Source of the DNA: Candidatus Zipacnadia bacterium
GTDB lineage: Bacteria; Armatimonadota; Zipacnadia; Zipacnadales; Zipacnadaceae
Assembly (NCBI GenBank): GCA_029821455.1
Contig: JALGTI010000150.1
Span: forward strand, 1 to 7,614
Length of the DNA: 7,614 nucleotides
Direction of reading: 5' to 3'
Below the pieces are notes generated by a model, which had not been told where the DNA came from, did not search any database, and saw only the letters and a list, made by a program, of their open reading frames with translations. Below are positions 4,689 to 7,614 of this stretch, piece after piece (position 1 is the first letter of the stretch; each line of letters opens with the position of its first letter). The translations under genes and the position numbers were made by a program.

Positions 4689-7436
4689 ATGGCTCACGAG
4701 AAGCTGCGCATCTATGGCGCAAAAGAGCACAACCTCAAAGACATCAGTCTGGAACTGCCCCGCAACAAGCTGATCGTCTTTTGCGGTGTCAGCGGCTCCG
4801 GCAAGTCATCGCTGGCCCTGGATACGATTTATGCCGAGGGACAGCGCCGCTACGTCGAATCACTGTCCGCCTACAGCCGCCAGCTTCTGGGTAGTATGTC
4901 CAGACCTGAAGTTGACCACATCGAGGGCCTGTGTCCCGCCATCGCGATTGACCAGCGCTCCGGTTCAGGCAACCCTCGCTCCACCGTGGCCACCTTGACC
5001 GAAATATACGACTACCTGCGCGTGCTGTATGCAAAAGTCGGCACGCCATACTGTTATAAGTGTGGGAGGGCGATTGAGGCCTATACGGTCACCGGGATAG
5101 TTGACGAGTTGATGGGAATGGGGGAAGGGGCCAGGGTACAAATCCTGGCCCCGGTTGCAGGGGATGGAAAGGGGAAGTACGGCAAGCTGTTCCGGGATCT
5201 GCGCCAGCGTGGGTTTGCACGGGTGCGTGTGGATGGCGAAGTGATGGACCTTAGCAAGCGGGTGGGCGTTGACGCGAACCGCCCTCATCAGATTGAAGTA
5301 GTGGTGGACCGGCTCGTTATCGGCCCTCAGGTGAGGTCGCGGCTGGCCGAATCGGTGGAAGCGGCGCTGGTCGAAGGTCAGCAGGTCATGGTTGCTGAGG
5401 TGGTGGGCGATGGTGACTTGCTGTTCTCTACTTGCCTGGCCTGCCCGGACTGCGGGGTCTCCTATCCCGAACTGACCCCCCAACTATTCTCGTTCAACAG
5501 CCCCTACGGGGCCTGCGCGGAGTGTGGTGGCCTGGGCGTGCAGGTGGAGTTAGACGCTGATCTGCTGGTAGTGGACCCCGAGAAGTCCATCGTTGCCGGT
5601 GCGCTGGAATGGTATGGAGACCTTGATTCTCCGCAGGTTCGCCACAGCCTCGAAGGCGTGGCGCGACACTATGACTTCGACCTCGAAAGCCCGTGGCAGG
5701 ATCTGCCTGAGAAAGTCCAGCAGGTGGTTCTGTGGGGCTCCGGGGGTGAGAAGATCGAGTTCACCTATGAGGCCGGTTCGGGCCGCCAATTTAGCTATCG
5801 AAAGGAGTTTGAGGGGCTGATTCCGGCCACACAGCGCAAGCAGAGCCGCAAGAAGTCTCGAGGGCAAAGGGATTCCTATGAGAGGCTATATGCTCCCGCC
5901 CCCTGCCCAAGTTGTGAAGGCACCCGACTGCGGCCAGAAGCGCGCGCAGTCAAGATAGATGGCGATAGTATTGCCGACGTAGCCGCGATGACAATCGCAG
6001 ATGCAAGTGAGCACTTCGCTGGGTTGGAGTTTGAGGACAGCCGGCAGTTGATAGCCGTGGAGTTGCTAAAGGAAATCCGCGCGCGGCTGCGGTTTATGCT
6101 GGAGGTGGGGCTGGGCTACCTGACCTTAGACCGGCCGGCCCCTACGCTGTCAGGTGGAGAGGCCCAACGCATTCGCCTCGCTACCCAGATCGGGAGTGGC
6201 CTGGCCGGGGTACTCTATATCCTTGATGAGCCAAGCATTGGCCTGCACCAGCGCGACCAGGGCAAGCTACTGAATGTCCTGTTCGAGTTGCGCGATCTTG
6301 GCAACACCATTATCGTTGTTGAGCACGACCCGGCGACGATCCGAGCGGCTGATTATGTGGTGGAATTCGGCCCCGGCGCCGGTGTGCGCGGTGGCTATGT
6401 AACTCACAGCGGCGATGTTACCAGCCTGCTGGACAACCCCGCGTCGCTGACGGGCCAGTATCTGACCGGCGTGCGTAAGGTGCCTGTGCCGGGCTATCGG
6501 CGCAAGTCGGCAGGCCCGGCGTTGCGCATCATCGGAGCGCGCGAACATAACCTCAAAGCTATTGATGTCGAGATTCCGCTGGGGGTGATGGTGTGTGTGA
6601 CCGGGGTATCCGGCTCTGGCAAGAGCACTCTGATACATGATGTCCTATTCCGGGGCCTACGACGGCACTTGCACAGAGCAGGCGAAAAACCTGGAGGCCA
6701 CAAGCGCATTGAGGGTGTCGAGCACATTGACAAGGTAGTGAATATTGATCAGAGCGCGATTGGGCGTACGCCACGGTCGAACCCGGCTACGTATGTCGGC
6801 GCATTTGCGCCCATCCGGGAGCTGTTCGCTCAGACGCCAATGGCGCGGATGCGTGGCTACAAGCCAGGGCGCTTCAGCTTCAATGTGCGCGGCGGCCGCT
6901 GTGAGGCGTGTGAAGGCGACGGGACGCGGCGGGTGGAGATGCATTTGCTGCCGGCTGTGTATGTACCGTGCGATGAGTGTGGAGGAAGCCGCTACAATCG
7001 CGAAACGTTAGAGGTGCGGTACAAGGGCAAGAATATCGCCGAGGTGCTGGACCTGACCGCAGCCGAGGCGCTGGAGCACTTCAAAAACGTGCCCAGAGTG
7101 GAGAGAATCCTGCGCACGCTGTGCGAAGTTGGCCTGGACTACATCAAACTAGGGCAGCCGGCCACCACACTGTCCGGCGGCGAGGCCCAGCGCGTCATCG
7201 AGAAGCTGCTCGAGGTACTAGAGCGGCTGGTGGACGCGGGCAACACGGTGGTCATCATCGAGCACAATATGGATGTCATCAAGGCCGCCGACTACGTTAT
7301 TGACCTGGGCCCTGAAGGTGGGGAAGAGGGGGGCTACGTAGTCGTGACTGGTACTCCCGAACAGGTAGCTGACTGCAAAGATTCATATACAGGCCAGTAC
7401 CTGGCTGAGATGCTCAAAGGAACTGGCAACGAATAG
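4689..7436 (+). CDS. uvrA: UvrA excinuclease ABC subunit A with internal deletion in the second ATPase domain
   Basis: UvrA dimers find bulky DNA lesions and load UvrB in nucleotide excision repair. The first ATPase half looks complete: Walker A GVSGSGKSS with Lys39, signature LSGGEAQR at 487-494, and Walker B LYILDEPSIGLH with Asp513 and Glu514. Zinc-binding Cys pairs are at 252/255 with 276/279, and 406/409. The second half has Walker A with Lys645, a zinc module at Cys738/741 and 761/764, and signature LSGGEAQRV at 828-836. It then jumps directly to IEKLLEVLERL and ends normally with IIEHNMDVIKAADY and DLGPEGG. About 29 residues expected between V836 and I837 are missing, including KLA.ELS and the Walker B/D-loop (LYILDEPTTGLH in homologues). 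The 915-aa length is correspondingly below the usual 940-950. The ORF stays open, so the loss is in frame. It could be a real deletion or an assembly error. Identity as UvrA is certain; full activity is doubtful. Confidence 0.95.
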   Translation: MAHEKLRIYGAKEHNLKDISLELPRNKLIVFCGVSGSGKSSLALDTIYAEGQRRYVESLSAYSRQLLGSMSRPEVDHIEGLCPAIAIDQRSGSGNPRSTVATLTEIYDYLRVLYAKVGTPYCYKCGRAIEAYTVTGIVDELMGMGEGARVQILAPVAGDGKGKYGKLFRDLRQRGFARVRVDGEVMDLSKRVGVDANRPHQIEVVVDRLVIGPQVRSRLAESVEAALVEGQQVMVAEVVGDGDLLFSTCLACPDCGVSYPELTPQLFSFNSPYGACAECGGLGVQVELDADLLVVDPEKSIVAGALEWYGDLDSPQVRHSLEGVARHYDFDLESPWQDLPEKVQQVVLWGSGGEKIEFTYEAGSGRQFSYRKEFEGLIPATQRKQSRKKSRGQRDSYERLYAPAPCPSCEGTRLRPEARAVKIDGDSIADVAAMTIADASEHFAGLEFEDSRQLIAVELLKEIRARLRFMLEVGLGYLTLDRPAPTLSGGEAQRIRLATQIGSGLAGVLYILDEPSIGLHQRDQGKLLNVLFELRDLGNTIIVVEHDPATIRAADYVVEFGPGAGVRGGYVTHSGDVTSLLDNPASLTGQYLTGVRKVPVPGYRRKSAGPALRIIGAREHNLKAIDVEIPLGVMVCVTGVSGSGKSTLIHDVLFRGLRRHLHRAGEKPGGHKRIEGVEHIDKVVNIDQSAIGRTPRSNPATYVGAFAPIRELFAQTPMARMRGYKPGRFSFNVRGGRCEACEGDGTRRVEMHLLPAVYVPCDECGGSRYNRETLEVRYKGKNIAEVLDLTAAEALEHFKNVPRVERILRTLCEVGLDYIKLGQPATTLSGGEAQRVIEKLLEVLERLVDAGNTVVIIEHNMDVIKAADYVIDLGPEGGEEGGYVVVTGTPEQVADCKDSYTGQYLAEMLKGTGNE
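7191..7202 (+). other. In-frame deletion junction in the uvrA C-terminal ATPase domain
   Basis: Codons CGC GTC ATC GAG join the signature motif GGEAQRV to the helix IEKLLEVL. In E. coli and other UvrA proteins 29 residues lie between these points, carrying Walker B Asp-Glu and the D-loop. The junction is placed near 7196/7197 from recalled family sequences; its exact base cannot be fixed without an alignment. About 87 bases are absent. Confidence 0.85.
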
Positions 7437-7444
7437 GCACAGCT

Positions 7445-7614
7445 ATGGGTGATCGCACGGGTGGACAAGAAGAGCAAGAAATGACCGTAAGCGTTGTGGT
7501 GCCCAGCTACAACCGGCCTGATAACCTCATCAAATGCCTGGAGGGGCTGATGGCCGGCAGCCGCATGCCGGGCCAGGTTGTAGTAGTGCTGCGAGACATT
7601 GACCAGGCAAGCCA
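7445..7614 (+). CDS. Family 2 glycosyltransferase, N-terminal fragment (partial)
   Basis: The open frame from the ATG at 7445 runs off the right edge after 56 codons. It contains MTVSVVVPSYNRPDNLIKCL, the typical first strand and nucleotide-sugar-binding start of GT-A fold, family 2 glycosyltransferases, followed by QVVVVLRDID where the second strand is expected. These enzymes transfer sugars from nucleotide donors in polysaccharide, glycolipid or cell-wall synthesis; the substrate cannot be told from this fragment. Two in-frame starts are possible. The ATG at 7445 is 8 bases after the uvrA stop. The ATG at 7481, preceded by a purine-rich AAGAAGAGCAAGAA, begins exactly at the conserved strand and is the more usual family start. 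No promoter or terminator separates it from uvrA, so co-transcription is likely. Confidence 0.85.
   Translation, partial: MGDRTGGQEEQEMTVSVVVPSYNRPDNLIKCLEGLMAGSRMPGQVVVVLRDIDQAS

Overview
The window looks like a stretch of GC-rich bacterial chromosome. Gene content (purA, cdaA, cdaR, uvrA, all with sigma-70-type promoters) points to a Gram-positive-like or Chloroflexota-like lineage. That placement is an inference from gene style and has not been tested with phylogeny. I see no phage, transposon, CRISPR or tRNA/rRNA signals.

Layout from left to right: (1) positions 1-945, minus strand, the first 315 codons of purA (adenylosuccinate synthetase), running off the left edge. (2) Positions 946-1277, a divergent control region. 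On the minus strand it holds a strong purA promoter followed by two terminator-like hairpins with U tracts. On the plus strand it holds a promoter and a long leader hairpin in front of cdaA. (3) Positions 1278-4416, plus strand, a three-gene candidate operon: cdaA (membrane diadenylate cyclase), cdaR (its YbbR-domain membrane partner), and an unrecognised 385-aa protein. In the third gene I read a PD-(D/E)XK nuclease core plus a possible C-terminal winged helix. It occupies the slot where glmM is commonly found. (4) Positions 4417-4688, an intergenic region with a separate uvrA promoter. (5) Positions 4689-7436, uvrA, the damage-recognition ATPase of nucleotide excision repair. Its second ATPase domain lacks about 29 residues, including Walker B. 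(6) Positions 7445-7614, the start of a family 2 glycosyltransferase running off the right edge.

How the parts may work together: CdaA and CdaR make the second messenger c-di-AMP at the membrane. The nuclease-like protein, only 40 bases downstream with a purine-rich ribosome site, is probably co-transcribed. A c-di-AMP-linked nuclease or a DNA-repair role beside uvrA are both conceivable, but nothing in the sequence proves either. purA supplies AMP precursors and is transcribed divergently from the c-di-AMP synthase, so the shared 332-base region could coordinate adenylate supply with c-di-AMP output (inference).

The two observations most worth checking are the in-frame loss of the C-terminal Walker B segment in UvrA and the nuclease-like gene in the c-di-AMP operon. 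The purA leader with two tandem terminator-like hairpins comes next.
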